A stretch of DNA of 55,405 nt from Bacillota bacterium (GCA_012728115.1 JAAYFS010000039.1:1-55405), one strand, 5' to 3'. Shown: positions 45,483 through 55,320, counted from the stretch's first letter. Notes: a model not told the origin generated them from the letters alone. Made by a program: numbers and translations.

Positions 45483-46237
45483 TTGCTCTCACCGCCTACT
45501 ACGCTAACAACATCAATGATCGCATCAAAGTACTGCTGTTTATCCTCTCTGGCATAGAGTTCATGATAGATTTCCCCATCCCGAATAAACAAGATTCTTT
45601 GACAGTAACTAGCGGCAAAGGCATCGTGAGTAACCATTAAAATGGTGGTATTGTATGTGCGATTAATTTGTGCTAAAAGTTCTAACAAAGCTCTTCCTGA
45701 ACGCGAATCAAGGTTACCTGTGGGTTCATCAGCAAGTACTATTTTAGGATCAGTGATTAAAGCCCGGCAAGCAGCCGCTCGCTGCTGCTCTCCCCCAGAT
45801 ACTTCATAAGGGTATTTATCTAGGACAGTTAGAATACCCAGGTCCGTTGCCAACTTTTGCAACCTTGTTTCGATAGTATGCACATCCGCTCCATGGATCG
45901 CAAGTGGTAAAATTATGTTTTCTTTAAGAGTCATGGTATCTAAGAGATTAAAATCTTGGAAAACAAAGCCGATATTCTTTATCCGATGTTCGGCTAGTTG
46001 TTTCTTCTTCAGACTAGCGATATCTACCCCATCAAGAAACACTCGCCCATTTGTTGGCCGATCAATACTTCCTAGAATATTTAAAAGCGTAGTTTTTCCC
46101 GATCCAGATGGACCCATAATCCCAATGAATTCGCCTTCGTGCACTTCAAAATTGATTTGTTTTAAAGCTTGAAACTTTCTCGCACCCTTCCTGGTGCCAT
46201 ATACCTTATTGATGTTTTCCACTCTCATTAGCGACAT
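45479..46237 (-). CDS. bceA: Bce-type ABC transporter ATP-binding protein
   Basis: A 252-residue MacB/LolD-like ATPase. Walker A is GPSGSGKTT (about 42-50), signature SGGEQQRAA, Walker B VLADEPTGNLDS, H-loop VTHD. It pairs with the BceB permease, overlapping it by 4 bases. ATG 46237 has an excellent AGGAGGT upstream. In characterised modules the operon is induced by the cognate BceRS system. Confidence 0.95.
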   Translation of the reverse strand: MSLMRVENINKVYGTRKGARKFQALKQINFEVHEGEFIGIMGPSGSGKTTLLNILGSIDRPTNGRVFLDGVDIASLKKKQLAEHRIKNIGFVFQDFNLLDTMTLKENIILPLAIHGADVHTIETRLQKLATDLGILTVLDKYPYEVSGGEQQRAAACRALITDPKIVLADEPTGNLDSRSGRALLELLAQINRTYNTTILMVTHDAFAASYCQRILFIRDGEIYHELYAREDKQQYFDAIIDVVSVVGGESK

Positions 46238-46327
46238 CGTTTCTACCTCCTATACCTTGGTAAGAACATTCTACCTCCTACCAAAAAAACAACCAATCGA
46301 ACTAACTTACAATCAAACCCTTTACTC

Positions 46328-47359
46328 TTACAATTTTGTCACTTGATAAAGGGTCGGTTCTTGGCTGAAGGTAAGCGAAAACATCGCATATTGTCCAAGC
46401 TTTGAATCAACACTGAGCCTGTGCCCAAGTTTTTCTGCCACTTTTTTTGCTAAGTACAATCCGTAACCAGTTGCTTTACTTCCACTTCGATTATCAGATG
46501 AAGTATAGCCACGCTTAAAAATCTGGCAGATATCTTGTGAAGGAATCCCTTGACCGCTATTCTTTACCGAAATAGTCACTGAATTGTCGCTAAGCTTCGT
46601 ACTAATTTCAATCTGCCCACCTTGCGGAGTATATTTCACTGCATTAGAGATCAGTTGCGACAAAATGTATTCACTCCATTTTTCATCTGTTAGCACTTCA
46701 TAACTACTCCCCGTTAAATTAATCTTAAGCTCTTTGTAACCAAAGATGTTGGAGTATGGTTTTAATGCTGCCGCAATCAGGTTCTGGGTTTGGATCTTTG
46801 AGATTTTGTAATCTTCATACAAACTACCAGCTTTTATTTGATAAAAAACTTTTTCGATCGCTTTTTCAATCGTAAAAAGTTCCTGATCAATGCTTTGATA
46901 AAACCTAGGATCCACTTGGCTTTCGTGCTGATCAAGAACCAACCTAGTGGCAGCGATCGGGACTTTTACATCATGCAACCACTTAGTGATAAACTCTAAT
47001 TGCTCAGCCGAGTTTTGGCGGATCATTGATTTATATTGTTCATGCTCTGCTTTAAGGTTGTAAAAGAGCATCGCATAATGATTGTCCAAGGGATAAGCAA
47101 ATTTGCCGCTTGGTTCTTCTAGGGAATTGAATTGACAGTAGTCATCTAGTGTTGCGATTCGGTACCTAAACACTGTATAGTCTACGCTTATAAAAATCAC
47201 TAAAAGCATCAGCCAGCCAATGCAAATATAGTTTGCATTAGAAGGCGAGATATTAAATCTTCCATCAAGTTTATAAACGAGCGAGGCAAATAAAAAAGCA
47301 ACTATAAGAAAGAGATAGGTAAGCCAACGTTCCTTCAGGTACTTCCAAAAGTTTATCAT
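46328..47359 (-). CDS. bceS: BceS-type intramembrane-sensing histidine kinase
   Basis: A 343-residue kinase. Two closely spaced helices (about 12-30 and 38-58) leave almost no extracellular loop, the hallmark of intramembrane sensors that read the flux of their BceAB partner. The phospho-acceptor motif is WLHDVKVPIA (His about 130). The ATPase domain has an N box (QLISNAVKYT), G1 VKNSGQGIP and G2 ATGYGLYLAK. It overlaps the regulator gene by 4 bases. Confidence 0.92.
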   Translation of the reverse strand: MINFWKYLKERWLTYLFLIVAFLFASLVYKLDGRFNISPSNANYICIGWLMLLVIFISVDYTVFRYRIATLDDYCQFNSLEEPSGKFAYPLDNHYAMLFYNLKAEHEQYKSMIRQNSAEQLEFITKWLHDVKVPIAATRLVLDQHESQVDPRFYQSIDQELFTIEKAIEKVFYQIKAGSLYEDYKISKIQTQNLIAAALKPYSNIFGYKELKINLTGSSYEVLTDEKWSEYILSQLISNAVKYTPQGGQIEISTKLSDNSVTISVKNSGQGIPSQDICQIFKRGYTSSDNRSGSKATGYGLYLAKKVAEKLGHRLSVDSKLGQYAMFSLTFSQEPTLYQVTKL

Positions 47360-48027
47360 AAGCTGTAGCCTTCACCCTTTACTGTCTTAATGCAATCCTT
47401 TAATCCGATAGACTCAAGTTTTCGACGAAGTCGATTAACATTTACCGTTAAGGTGTTATCATCAACAAAGCTTTCATCATCCCACAAAGCTCTCATGAAA
47501 CGAATACGGCTAACTACTTTTCCGTGATTACGCATCAACAATGCTAAGATACGACTTTCATTGGGGGTAACTTCGATCGTATTATCACGAAAATGTACCT
47601 GCAAACGCTCTAGATCCAAAATTAGATCCTGAAACTGTAAGATATTAAGACTGTGATCATTATAGGAATAGGCTCGTCTAAGCGTAGCTTGAACTTTGGC
47701 AATAAAAAGGTCCATCGAAAACGGTTTTTCTAAATAATCATCACCGCCTTGCACGATCGCCCTGATTTTATCACTCTCGGTATCGCGCGAAGAGATAAAT
47801 ATAACAGGAACACTAGATAGCTCCCGAATCTTAGCACACCAATAGAACCCATCATAATATGGGAGATTTATATCCAATAATACAAGGTCGGGTTTGAAAG
47901 TAGTAAACTGAGTCAAGATGTTTTTAAAATCAGATACCCTAAAGGTATCGTAATCCCACTGTTTAAGTTTATTTTCCATAACTAAGGATATAGTCTCATC
48001 ATCTTCTACAATAAGGATTTTGTACAT
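47356..48027 (-). CDS. bceR: BceR-type response regulator
   Basis: A 223-residue OmpR-family regulator. The receiver domain has the acidic pair DD (9-10), phospho-acceptor Asp in LVLLDINLPYYDG (about 52) and a Lys in DYLEKPF. The C-terminal winged helix includes EVTPNESRILALLMRNHGKVVSRIRF and the ending TVKGEGYSL. It is first in the regulator-kinase-ATPase-permease order, and should activate bceAB. Confidence 0.93.
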   Translation of the reverse strand: MYKILIVEDDETISLVMENKLKQWDYDTFRVSDFKNILTQFTTFKPDLVLLDINLPYYDGFYWCAKIRELSSVPVIFISSRDTESDKIRAIVQGGDDYLEKPFSMDLFIAKVQATLRRAYSYNDHSLNILQFQDLILDLERLQVHFRDNTIEVTPNESRILALLMRNHGKVVSRIRFMRALWDDESFVDDNTLTVNVNRLRRKLESIGLKDCIKTVKGEGYSL

Positions 48028-48217
48028 CCTCTCACCGCCTTATCATAGTTTATTTCAGGTTGCTCTCTGCATTTTAATTATATCCTTGGGAATTTTTCCT
48101 GTCCATTAATGCGCTCCCTACCCTTCAATTTTCGCTTTTAATTGAAAAGAAAACCAAAGGAGGAATTTTTCTTTATTATCCCAATTATATAATAAATAAC
48201 ATGAAAGAAGTGATCTA

Positions 48218-49450
48218 ATGAGGAAATTAACTATCGCCTTGATCGTTCTGTTATTGCTTTTTAGTCAAGTTATAGCTCAATCCAATGACGATATTTATAC
48301 AGCAGTATTACAGGTTCTGAAAGAAGCACAAATCGGAGAATTTGTAAGAATCGGTTCATCCATAATAGAAAAACCTCGATTAAAAGAAACGAGGCTTGAT
48401 GACGACATACTTGTAGTCAGTCTAAATTCGAACGTAATCGACTCAGACGCCAAAGCCTACTCACTACCTCTTAGTCCCAAAATCCGCATGTCTGCTAAAG
48501 AATCAGTAGCAACCTTTATCAAAGATTTATTTGAGATCGCCCCTGAGATCAATGAAGTAAGAGTAGAGATCTGGTTACCTATCTACATAGATGAATTCGG
48601 CAACGTCGACGATGTACTTGCTGGGGAACTTTCTATGGATAAGCAAACATATACCAAGATTAATTGGGAGATGGCCAGCCTGCAGATTGTCGCTAACTTA
48701 CTTCAAGAAAATTGGGACTCTCAGCAATCCGATAATGATCCAAAAAGAATCTACAAAGAAATGTTTAGCCACTGTTGGTCAGGTAATGTTAATGAGGCTA
48801 TCAACCATTGGCATCCTGGGGTTTATGGAGAAATCCTAACGGAACTTCTCGAATCCGACGCCCAAGTAGCGCTTGAATATGGACCTGACTTATTCCTTTT
48901 TTATCTGGAGTTAATGGACCTGGAAGTTTATCCGATTGGTTATGATCGCTATATCATCTGGCCTACTGTAAACGGTAGGCATCTTAATCTTGACCTCCGC
49001 CTAATGGTCCAGCGTTACGCTGGAACTTATGTTGTTCTTCTTCCTGGAATGGCTTTTAACGAGACTGGCGCAATAAATTCTTTTGGCAAAATAATGTTTA
49101 ATACAGTTGATCGACCTGATCCAAATATTTCTTATAGAAACGCAATACTCGCCATACTTGATAAAGATTTCGCTACCCTACGGAGCTACACAACCAAATA
49201 TGTATCGGATGATTACATTAGACGAACTATAGAAGAGTTTTCATACTCTGAAGAAGATCACACAGTTCAAACTTTAAAACAATTTACGGAGATATCCTCC
49301 TATCCAGTTATATTAATCGATCCTTACACAGTAATCTTATCAAAATCGGAGGAAGAGCAAATCGTTATGCGCTGGGAAGATGGTATCTGGAAAATCTTCC
49401 CGCAAGAAGCGCTAGAAATCGTGTATGAAGACTATTCTGAAGGATTATAA
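48218..49450 (+). CDS. Secreted protein of unknown function
   Basis: A 410-residue protein. A clear signal peptide (MRKLTIALIVLLLLFSQVIAQ) has no lipobox, so it is probably released or cell-wall associated. The rest is mixed alpha/beta, acidic, and without motifs I can assign. A helix-strand unit of about 100 residues (FIKDLFEIAPEINEVRVEIW) recalls GerMN-like folds only vaguely. The C-terminal part may be an NTF2-like or Cys-less secreted domain (VTFIRR-type residues absent). It is a single gene between the bce operon and a HAD phosphatase, with its own terminator. Confidence 0.7.
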   Translation: MRKLTIALIVLLLLFSQVIAQSNDDIYTAVLQVLKEAQIGEFVRIGSSIIEKPRLKETRLDDDILVVSLNSNVIDSDAKAYSLPLSPKIRMSAKESVATFIKDLFEIAPEINEVRVEIWLPIYIDEFGNVDDVLAGELSMDKQTYTKINWEMASLQIVANLLQENWDSQQSDNDPKRIYKEMFSHCWSGNVNEAINHWHPGVYGEILTELLESDAQVALEYGPDLFLFYLELMDLEVYPIGYDRYIIWPTVNGRHLNLDLRLMVQRYAGTYVVLLPGMAFNETGAINSFGKIMFNTVDRPDPNISYRNAILAILDKDFATLRSYTTKYVSDDYIRRTIEEFSYSEEDHTVQTLKQFTEISSYPVILIDPYTVILSKSEEEQIVMRWEDGIWKIFPQEALEIVYEDYSEGL

Positions 49451-49465
49451 CTAAGTCTTTTACAT

Positions 49466-49488
49466 GGGGCAAAAAGCCCCTTTTTTTG
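49466..49488 (+). terminator. Terminator of the secreted-protein gene
   Basis: GGGGC-AAAAA-GCCCC followed by seven T residues. Confidence 0.88.
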
Positions 49489-49636
49489 TTTAGTAACAGA
49501 GGCAATCCGTAACCCACGGCAGGATTTTATTAACGTATACTTGAAGATATAGAAGGCGCTCTAGGTAAACGAAGTTCTAGCGCCAACCAAGCAACATACG
49601 TAAAAAAATTAGTAATAGCTTTAATAGGAGGATTTC

Positions 49637-50290
49637 ATGAAAAATCGTAAATATATTCTATTTGACTTAGACGGAACCTTAAGTGATCCTGGTGAAGGAA
49701 TTATTAATTCTTTGAAGTATGCGCTAAAGCAATTTGGAATAAATGGCGACCCACAAATTTTACGAAAATTTATTGGTCCCCCACTAGCAGATTCTTTCCA
49801 GGAACACTATGATTTCGATGAAGAAAAAACAGCAGAAGCAATCCGTTTCTATCGTGAATACTTTCATGAGTATGGACTATTCCAGAATGTGATCTACCCT
49901 GGGATACCTGAATTGCTTCAGGATCTAACCAACTCAGGAAAAACACTGGCTATCGCTACTACTAAACCAACCGTATATGCGCAACAGATTCTCGAGTATT
50001 TTAAGATCGATCATTTTTTCGAAAAAGATTTGGTCGTCGGTAGTTACCTCGATGGTAGAAGAACGAATAAGGCTGAGTTAATAGCGACTGTGCTGGAATG
50101 CTTAGGAGGAAATCCGCAAGAGATGGTAATGATCGGGGATCGTAAATTTGACATAATTGGGGCAAAGGCAAACGGCATAGATGTAATCGGAGTAACATAT
50201 GGTTATGGAGAAAAAGAAGAAATCAAATCGCATGAGCCCACGGCAATTGCTGCTACAGTTGGGAAACTAAGAGAAATTCTACTTGGTTAA
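49637..50290 (+). CDS. HAD-family hydrolase, phosphoglycolate phosphatase-like
   Basis: A 217-residue HAD phosphatase. Motif I is FDLDGTLSD (Asp 9 and 11), motif II IATTKP (about 107), with the following Lys, and motif III/IV MIGDRKFDIIGAKANG. The four-helix cap with FIGPPLADSF is the pattern of PGP/Gph and of pyrophosphatase PpaX-type enzymes. The exact phosphate ester cannot be told. AGGAGG precedes the ATG. It is monocistronic. Confidence 0.9.
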   Translation: MKNRKYILFDLDGTLSDPGEGIINSLKYALKQFGINGDPQILRKFIGPPLADSFQEHYDFDEEKTAEAIRFYREYFHEYGLFQNVIYPGIPELLQDLTNSGKTLAIATTKPTVYAQQILEYFKIDHFFEKDLVVGSYLDGRRTNKAELIATVLECLGGNPQEMVMIGDRKFDIIGAKANGIDVIGVTYGYGEKEEIKSHEPTAIAATVGKLREILLG

Positions 50291-50310
50291 GATAATAACA
50301 GATATGTTTT

Positions 50311-50352
50311 TGACCACCGATAAGGATATTTCCTTTCGGTGGTCAGCTTTTT
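50311..50352 (+). terminator. Terminator of the HAD hydrolase gene
   Basis: TGACCACCG/CGGTGGTCA with an inner AAGGA/TCCTT pairing, then GCTTTTTGA. Confidence 0.85.
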
Positions 50353-50353
50353 G

Positions 50354-50401
50354 ATTTGGATGGAATTGGGGTAAGGTTGGTGACTACAAAACCATCCAAA
50401 T
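50354..50401. repeat. Hairpin between convergent genes
   Basis: ATTTGGATGG (50354-50363) and CCATCCAAAT (50392-50401) are perfect 10-bp arms with a 28-base loop. It may serve the 3' end of the minus-strand dehydrogenase, although no T run follows. Confidence 0.45.
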
Positions 50402-50442
50402 ATCAAGGGAAAAGTAGTGATTGCTTTTCCTAGGGTCTGCAA

Positions 50443-51492
50443 TTAGGCATCAGCTTTTAGCACCACTTTGATCGCATTGTCACGACGTTCTTCAAAAATA
50501 TCATATGCTTTAGCAATTTGAGAAAGCGGTAGGGTATGAGTGATCAAAGGTTTCATATTGATTTTTCCCTCTTTAATCAAATCTATCAATTCTGGAATTC
50601 GATTCGCATTCACTAGCCCCATTCTAATTGTTAGATTTCTAATCCATATTTTATTCATGGGAACAGTTTGGGGTGTTTCAAACACACCGATAACCGAGAC
50701 AGTTCCAGCTGGTCTAACACCCTCTATCGCCCCTTTAAAGGTAGGCTCAAAGCCATTAGCTTCAATGGTCACATCAGCGCCTCGCCCATAAGTCATATCC
50801 TTTAAGGCTTGCACTACATCCACTTGGTTAGGATTAAGCCCAATATCTGCCCAGCCGTTTTTCTTGGCAAATTCTAAGCGAGAATCATCAATATCTACGG
50901 CGACAATTCTTGCTGGTCCCCAAAGGCGAGCAGTTGCCATAGCGCACATACCAACAGGTCCAGAACCGAAAACAGCTACGGTATCACCAGGTTGAATATT
51001 TCCAGATTCAGCACCAAAATATCCAGTCGAAAGAATATCTCCCACAAATAAAACGTCTTCGTCGGTCAGGTCTTCAGGAATAAGATGCATACCCGAATCA
51101 GCATAAGGAACTCTTACATAATCAGCTTGACAACCATCGATCATATACCCAAAGATCCAAGAGCCGTCTACACATTGTGAATAAATACCGCGACGGCAAT
51201 AATAACATTCCATACATTGAGTAACACAAGACACAGCGACACGATCGCCCTCTTTGAATTTAGTTACAGCTGGACCAACTTGTTCAACAATTCCACAAAA
51301 CTCATGCCCGATAATTCTTCCTGGTTCCACTTCGGGAAGACCACCATGGCGAATATGTTTATCTGTTCCGCAAATAGTAGATGTAGTGACTTTAACAATC
51401 GCATCAGTTGGTTTTAAGATTTTTGGCTTAGGAACCTCGTCCAAAGTCATTTTTTCGGGTCCATGATAAACAAAAGCTTTCATCGTTGACAT
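50443..51492 (-). CDS. Zinc-dependent alcohol dehydrogenase (MDR family)
   Basis: A 349-residue medium-chain dehydrogenase. Catalytic zinc ligands are in STICGTDKHI and GHEFCG. The structural zinc site is CMECYYCRRGIYSQC, and the Rossmann motif is AVFGSGPVGMCA, followed by an acidic residue in VAVDIDDSR that favours NAD. The group includes isopropanol-type and threonine/sorbitol-type dehydrogenases; the substrate is not fixed. GGGAGG lies 7 bases before ATG 51492. No operon partner. Confidence 0.92.
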   Translation of the reverse strand: MSTMKAFVYHGPEKMTLDEVPKPKILKPTDAIVKVTTSTICGTDKHIRHGGLPEVEPGRIIGHEFCGIVEQVGPAVTKFKEGDRVAVSCVTQCMECYYCRRGIYSQCVDGSWIFGYMIDGCQADYVRVPYADSGMHLIPEDLTDEDVLFVGDILSTGYFGAESGNIQPGDTVAVFGSGPVGMCAMATARLWGPARIVAVDIDDSRLEFAKKNGWADIGLNPNQVDVVQALKDMTYGRGADVTIEANGFEPTFKGAIEGVRPAGTVSVIGVFETPQTVPMNKIWIRNLTIRMGLVNANRIPELIDLIKEGKINMKPLITHTLPLSQIAKAYDIFEERRDNAIKVVLKADA

Positions 51493-51607
51493 ACTTAAAG
51501 CCTCCCGTGTACTATTCTCTAATCGAAAACACCATTACTGATAATACGATTATTGAACCTTAAGCGCGCTACATGGACTGCACCTCCTTTTTCCCCCAAA
51601 AACAAAA

Positions 51608-51647
51608 ACCAGGCTTTCAACTTCCAGTTGGAAGTCAAAAACCTGGT
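51608..51647 (-). terminator. Terminator of the DUF2294 gene
   Basis: ACCAGG/CCTGGT with an inner ACTTCCA/TGGAAGT pairing, then TTTTTGTTTTT on the minus strand. Confidence 0.85.
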
Positions 51648-51687
51648 CTATCGCAAGGCAACAGTTTGTTTCCTATTGATCCACCAT

Positions 51688-52107
51688 TCATTTTCCGTTT
51701 CTCTGTTCTACTTCTTGGGTAAGTACACGGTCAAGAATCATTACGTGCATCCAAAAATCTTTTTCAGCGTCAACTAAAAACGTTTGATGCAATACTTTGG
51801 CTTTGAAAATATCTTCGAATAAAGGGACATTATCATAGGCATGTTGTTTGGCGACATGCATCCGAGCGGAGTTAACCACGTCTTTTCCTGCGGCTGTCTC
51901 TACGATATATTTTTCTGGATCAGTGAGGAAACCTTGTCCCCGAATGATTAAAATGTCCTCCCATATATTGACCTGAGTATGGTCTACTCCTTTGCCAAGT
52001 TTTGATTTAAAATATTTTTCCATATAGATCTTTAATTGGTGCTGCATTTTTCTTCGAGCTTTCTCATTGAGTTTTTCGTGACCCTGAAGCTTTTCAACCC
52101 AAGACAT
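51688..52107 (-). CDS. DUF2294 (MpsC-like) protein
   Basis: A 139-residue soluble protein. The pattern GKGVDHTQVNIWEDILIIRG, then LTDPEK and a later NSARMHVAK, resembles DUF2294, now linked to the MpsC component of a sodium-driven membrane-potential system in Staphylococcus. MpsA and MpsB are not in the window, and DUF2294 proteins often stand alone, so a direct role in that system is not shown. ATG 52107 follows GGTGGTGAG; a GTG at 52119 is less likely. Confidence 0.62.
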   Translation of the reverse strand: MSWVEKLQGHEKLNEKARRKMQHQLKIYMEKYFKSKLGKGVDHTQVNIWEDILIIRGQGFLTDPEKYIVETAAGKDVVNSARMHVAKQHAYDNVPLFEDIFKAKVLHQTFLVDAEKDFWMHVMILDRVLTQEVEQRNGK

Positions 52108-52336
52108 AGTTCTCACCACCCAGCATCTTGCTATGACCGTGGTTACTGTTTGCGCCGAAGAATACAGCAGATTGGCATTTCAAATGACTTTTTAATAACT
52201 ATCGTGTTGAGAAAATCATAAGACAGTCTTAACTATATCAAAAGTTTGTGTTTTATTTATCATAGTCTAATTTCAATCAAATGTCAATATCAATTCTTTG
52301 TTCACACAAGAATCAATCTAGATATGAAAACGCGCC

Positions 52337-52366
52337 AAGATCACCATCAAAACCGATGGTGATCTT
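52337..52366 (-). terminator. Hairpin after the TPR protein gene
   Basis: AAGATCACCATC and its complement, a 12-bp perfect stem with a 6-base loop, 25 bases beyond the stop. The T run is short. Confidence 0.6.
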
Positions 52367-52390
52367 GTCAAATCCGTTAAATTCTTTACC

Positions 52391-53119
52391 CTACTTGAGT
52401 TTTGCCAATAGTTCATCAGCATCCGCACGTAGTATTTCGTCAATTTCCATTTCGGGTGATTCGTAAGCTTCCATTAGTATCTCTAAAGCCTCATCCTTAC
52501 GACGATAACTCAACAAAACTTTAGCTATTTGCACTTTAAATTCAGGATTATCTGGGTCTAACTCAAGCGCGATTTCAATCATCTCTAACGCTTTATTGCG
52601 ATTACCTATACTTATTGGCCATCCAGGGGCTTCATCGTATAGGCGACTTAGTACATAGTAGGCATCTGCGTATTCTTCATCAATCTCTAGTACCCGTTCC
52701 ATGGCTTCCTGGAGTGGTTTGATCATAAATAAACTGTTTAAAATACCCTTGGTTTGACCAATTCTTCCGATTAGTGTCCCTAACCAGTAATGAGCATGAG
52801 GATTATCTGGCGCTACAGTAATTGCTTGATCCGCATATTCTTTCCCTTGTTCATATATTTTAAGTTTATTATCCTCGCTTCGGTCCCCAAGGTACAAGTA
52901 CGCCTTAGCTAACGACCACAAAACATCACCATCATCCCCAGTTTCATATAGGGATTCCTCCAAAACTTCAATCGCACGTTCGATGTTTGGGACTTCCTTG
53001 GTTGCGAGTAGTGCATTGGCTTCTTGTACAACATCAGAAACTTCATTGGCACTTACAATCCATACACCTAACAAAAAGACACATGAAAAGAACAATAAAG
53101 TGCGTAGCAGTTTAGGCAT
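52391..53119 (-). CDS. Secreted TPR-repeat protein
   Basis: A 242-residue protein. The signal peptide is LRTLLFFSCVFLLGVWIVSANE. About five tetratricopeptide-like units follow: AIEVLEESLYETGDDGDVLWSLAKAYLYLG, YADQAITVAPDNPHAHYWLG, MERVLEIDEEYADAYYVLSRLY and LEMIEIALELDPDNPEFKVQIAKVLL. It is likely an extracytoplasmic scaffold. It is monocistronic; no partner is suggested by neighbours. Confidence 0.85.
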   Translation of the reverse strand: MPKLLRTLLFFSCVFLLGVWIVSANEVSDVVQEANALLATKEVPNIERAIEVLEESLYETGDDGDVLWSLAKAYLYLGDRSEDNKLKIYEQGKEYADQAITVAPDNPHAHYWLGTLIGRIGQTKGILNSLFMIKPLQEAMERVLEIDEEYADAYYVLSRLYDEAPGWPISIGNRNKALEMIEIALELDPDNPEFKVQIAKVLLSYRRKDEALEILMEAYESPEMEIDEILRADADELLAKLK

Positions 53120-53315
53120 TATTAAACCTCCCTAGCTAAGTTTTATGAATCTTTTCTCCAAAATGGATCTAAATCCTTCGTACGAAAATATAAGTTAAGT
53201 ACTAAAAATACGTTTTCCCGAGCTTATTAGCGCTACAATAAAGATTAGCGTAAAATAACATCGAAACAAGAATTTAAAGCGAATGAATGAGAATTATAAC
53301 CTAGACCCAGATCAG

Positions 53316-53993
53316 TCAACTTACAAAAACCTTAGCTTCGCCCGCTTTTACGGTTCGGATTAAGTCTTGAATATCTACCGCTGATCGTGGCAGTTCGAGT
53401 CCAGCAAAACGCTCAAGATACCCAACATGATTATCCGAGCCCGCAATTTTTAAAAGACCATAGTTATCTGCATACTGGTCTGCCAAAGCATTTTCGAAAT
53501 CGGTTCTGCAGGCATTACTCACCTCTACTGCTTCTACTTTTCTAGGCAAAAGCCGGATTAAATCCATATAGTCTGCTTCCCGAAAAGGATGGGCGTGAGC
53601 AATAAAGCCTCCATGTTCATGCACCAAGTCGCAGTATTCATTCATATGTAATTCCATTATCTCTGGGTGGGCCAACAACCATTCAGGACCCAGTCCATAG
53701 GTTAATAAATCTGTACCGCGAAAAGAATATTCCCAGCCAAAAAACACACTAATCCCAAGGCGCTTGCCTTCTAGATATGCCTTGTGATACCCTTGGCAAA
53801 ATAAAGCTATCTGTTCATCCCAAGGCAGATCATGTGGTACGGTAGTGTTCCCGTTGAGAAAATGATCTGTAATACACAGACCGCTAAATCCTAAGTCTTT
53901 ATAGGTTCTGACAAGTTCTACTGCACTGATTTGACCACATCTGCTTACCTCAGATGTATGTGTATGCATTTCATACCGATATAATTGTACCAT
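53316..53993 (-). CDS. PHP-domain metal-dependent phosphoesterase
   Basis: A 225-residue protein of the PHP superfamily. Metal ligands are in YEMHTHTSEVSRCG, LCITDHFLN, FFGWEYSF, IAHAHPFREAD and IAGSDNHV. This is the compact stand-alone form, similar to YciV/HisK-like phosphatases and to the PHP module of DNA polymerases; the substrate cannot be predicted. GGGGAG lies before ATG 53993. Confidence 0.88.
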   Translation of the reverse strand: MVQLYRYEMHTHTSEVSRCGQISAVELVRTYKDLGFSGLCITDHFLNGNTTVPHDLPWDEQIALFCQGYHKAYLEGKRLGISVFFGWEYSFRGTDLLTYGLGPEWLLAHPEIMELHMNEYCDLVHEHGGFIAHAHPFREADYMDLIRLLPRKVEAVEVSNACRTDFENALADQYADNYGLLKIAGSDNHVGYLERFAGLELPRSAVDIQDLIRTVKAGEAKVFVS

Positions 53994-54172
53994 TGATAAC
54001 TCCCCATATTATTTTTCACTTACTTTGAGATTATCTCCTGTATCTTTCATTCGATAAATTTGAACCCTAGAACGGGACATTTCAAACTGCGAATGGAGGA
54101 TCAGCATTAAATTTACGCTAGTGTAGCCTTAATCTTTCCTCTATCTAATTCTTTAGGATGAGATTGCAATTA

Positions 54173-54189
54173 TCCTGCTAACAGCAGGA
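54173..54189. repeat. Short inverted repeat upstream of the M42 peptidase
   Basis: TCCTGCT-AAC-AGCAGGA, 7-bp arms, 60 bases before the ATG. It may be an operator or an extragenic repeat. Confidence 0.4.
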
Positions 54190-54248
54190 ATTTTCCTGTC
54201 ATTAAACTAAATAGTTTTAAAGAATCTTAGATATGAGGATGTGAAAGC

Positions 54249-55304
54249 ATGGAAATTAATTTTGATGGTAAGAAAATGATGCAAATCATCTATGATTTAG
54301 TGAATACCCCGAGTCCAACTGGTTTTACAGATCAAATTTTAGATCAAATCGAGGACTATTTAGCTAAACTAGGCTTAGCGAGCTGGCGCAATAATAAAGG
54401 CGGTCTAATCACTACTCTGCCTGGTAAGAGTTCTGAAAAACAGCGAATGGTAACTGCCCACGTCGATGCCTTAGGGGCGATGGTAAAAGAGATCAAAGCA
54501 AATGGCAGGTTAAAATTGGCTTTGATAGGTGGCAGCCGCTGGAACCATCTCGAAGGCGAATACTGTCAAATTTTTTCCGCAGACGGTAAAACATACAAAG
54601 GCACAATTCTAATGCACCAAACTTCAGTGCATGTGTACAAAGATTCTGGTAGTGTAGAACGCAGCGGTGATAATATGGAAGTACGAGTTGATGAGAAAGT
54701 GGATTCTGCGAACGATGTAAGAAAGCTGGGAATCAATGTCGGTGACTTTGTTGCTTTTGATCCCCGTGCTGAAATTACTGAAAGTGGATTTATAAAGTCA
54801 CGCCACTTGGATGATAAAGCTAGCGTTGGGATTTTGATGTATCTGATTCAAGCTATTAGAGAAAATGATATCAAGCTGCCTTATACCACTCATATCCTTT
54901 TTTCAAACCATGAGGAAGTTGGTTATGGTGGAAACTCTAACATTCCAAATCAGGTGGTTGAATACCTCGCCGTAGACATGGGTGCTATCGGCGATGGACA
55001 GACAACAGACGAATATTCTGTTTCTATCTGTGCCATGGATTCTTCAGGACCTTACAATTACCATTTGCGACAGCGATTAGTAGATTTGGCTGAGAAGCAT
55101 CAGTTAAATTATAAGGTCGATATCTACCCTTACTATGGTTCAGATGCCAGTGCTGCACTGCGGGCAGGTCACGATATTATTCATGGACTAATAGGGCCTG
55201 GTATTGACGCCTCTCATGCTTTTGAGCGAACTCACGTTGAGGCAATAATAAACACAGCCAAACTCGTTTATTATTATCTGCTCTCGCCGATCATCAATGA
55301 CTAG
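54249..55304 (+). CDS. M42-family metallo-aminopeptidase
   Basis: A 351-residue di-zinc aminopeptidase/glutamyl aminopeptidase of family M42 (FrvX/YhfE/PepA type). Metal ligands and catalytic residues appear in order: TAHVDALGAM, HLDDKASVG, SNHEEVGYGG, VDMGAIGDGQ and the final THVEAIINT. It forms large self-compartmentalising shells in characterised members. The start lies after AGGATGTG. It has its own terminator. Confidence 0.92.
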   Translation: MEINFDGKKMMQIIYDLVNTPSPTGFTDQILDQIEDYLAKLGLASWRNNKGGLITTLPGKSSEKQRMVTAHVDALGAMVKEIKANGRLKLALIGGSRWNHLEGEYCQIFSADGKTYKGTILMHQTSVHVYKDSGSVERSGDNMEVRVDEKVDSANDVRKLGINVGDFVAFDPRAEITESGFIKSRHLDDKASVGILMYLIQAIRENDIKLPYTTHILFSNHEEVGYGGNSNIPNQVVEYLAVDMGAIGDGQTTDEYSVSICAMDSSGPYNYHLRQRLVDLAEKHQLNYKVDIYPYYGSDASAALRAGHDIIHGLIGPGIDASHAFERTHVEAIINTAKLVYYYLLSPIIND

Positions 55305-55320
55305 CGCAGTGATCTTAAAC

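Noticed and set aside
54173-54189. Terminator upstream of the M42 peptidase
   Set aside because: The stem is only 7 bp, no plus-strand gene ends before it, and the T run is short; it was kept only as a repeat.
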